A stretch of 36,004 nucleotides of DNA, from contig JAUNVT010000018.1 of the NCBI GenBank assembly GCA_030540655.1, forward strand, positions 1 through 36,004. Reading direction: 5' to 3'. Below the pieces are notes generated by a model that saw only the letters and a program-made list of their open reading frames with translations, did no database searches and was not told the DNA's origin. Below are positions 35,873 to 36,004 of this stretch, one piece after another; positions within the stretch are counted from its first letter, which is position 1; each line of letters begins with the position of its first letter. Both the position numbers and the translations under genes were made by a program. This DNA comes from Rhodobacterales bacterium. GTDB taxonomy: Bacteria; Pseudomonadota; Alphaproteobacteria; Rhodobacterales; Rhodobacteraceae.

Positions 35873-35906
35873 GCCCCCCGATTTGTCCAATTCGAACAGA
35901 GGGGGC
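35873..35906 (-). terminator. GC-rich hairpin between the two tRNA-Asp genes
   Basis: GCCCCC (35873-35878) pairs with GGGGGC (35901-35906), and inner bases TTTGT and ACAGA can extend the stem past a small bulge. It lies 44 bp downstream of the outer tRNA-Asp gene and before the promoter of the inner one, where a terminator would be expected. No clear T-run follows on the minus strand. Confidence 0.4.
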
Positions 35907-35949
35907 AGAACGCCATTCTCGATACCGTTATCCGGAGAAAATGCAGTGA

Positions 35950-36004
35950 TGGCGCGGTTGACGGGGCTCGAACCCGCGACCCCCGGCGTGACAGGCCGGT
36001 ACTC
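35950..36004 (-). tRNA. tRNA-Asp (anticodon GUC), second copy, cut by window edge
   Basis: The 55 bases present are identical to the 3' part of the tRNA-Asp at 35731-35807, including CCA, the T-arm and the GTC anticodon. The 5' part (D-arm and acceptor 5' strand) lies beyond the window. The copies are arranged in tandem, 142 bp apart. Confidence 0.9.

Overview
The window is high-GC alphaproteobacterial chromosome, most probably from the Rhodobacterales (Roseobacter/Rhodobacter group). The main support is gene order and architecture: a dusB(nifR3)-ntrB-ntrC-ntrY-ntrX-trkA-trkH-hfq-hflX block, a surE-pcm-nlpD block, a fused ispDF gene, and NtrC-type regulators that lack the sigma-54 contact loop. 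Nearly all of it is housekeeping DNA. The only clear trace of mobile DNA is at the extreme left.

Layout. Bases 1-190 are a decayed IS110-type transposase fragment, followed by about 575 bp with no gene I recognise. Bases 768-3073 hold gbcAB, a Rieske oxygenase and its reductase for N-demethylation of glycine betaine (or a close analogue). A lone ParA-type ATPase lies convergently next to it (3091-3726). From 3907 to 7329 come pyrC, pyrE and dnaB. From 7421 to 12457 there is a same-strand run: alr, an MlaE/MlaF-type lipid ABC transporter pair, radA, a CvpA-family protein and a small DMT-type transporter. purF and an atypical short-chain dehydrogenase follow, then surE-pcm-nlpD (14824-17534), ending at a likely hairpin terminator. 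A 3-hydroxyisobutyrate-dehydrogenase-like gene is divergent from a membrane-anchored penicillin acylase family gene (18581-21058).

From 21055 to 32927 everything is on the minus strand. Read in transcription order it is dusB, ntrB, ntrC, ntrY, ntrX, trkA, trkH, hfq, hflX. This combines nitrogen sensing (two two-component systems), potassium uptake and RNA-based regulation. From 33021 the plus strand carries ispDF, pgpA and a pncC/cinA-like amidohydrolase, joined by ATGA overlaps. Then come ratA/COQ10-like on the minus strand and two tandem tRNA-Asp(GUC) genes, the second cut by the window edge.

Many junctions are 4-nt ATGA/GTGA or 1-nt TGATG overlaps (alr-mlaE, mlaE-mlaF, surE-pcm, dusB-ntrB, ntrB-ntrC, ntrY-ntrX, ispDF-pgpA, pgpA-pncC), which suggests translational coupling. 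I see no evidence of a wholly new system. The observations most worth a second look are the loss of the GAFTGA loop (and of the Walker B glutamate) in NtrC and of GAFTGA in NtrX, the LytM domain of NlpD without its metal ligands, an SDR without the catalytic serine, and the isolated gbcAB pair beside an IS remnant.
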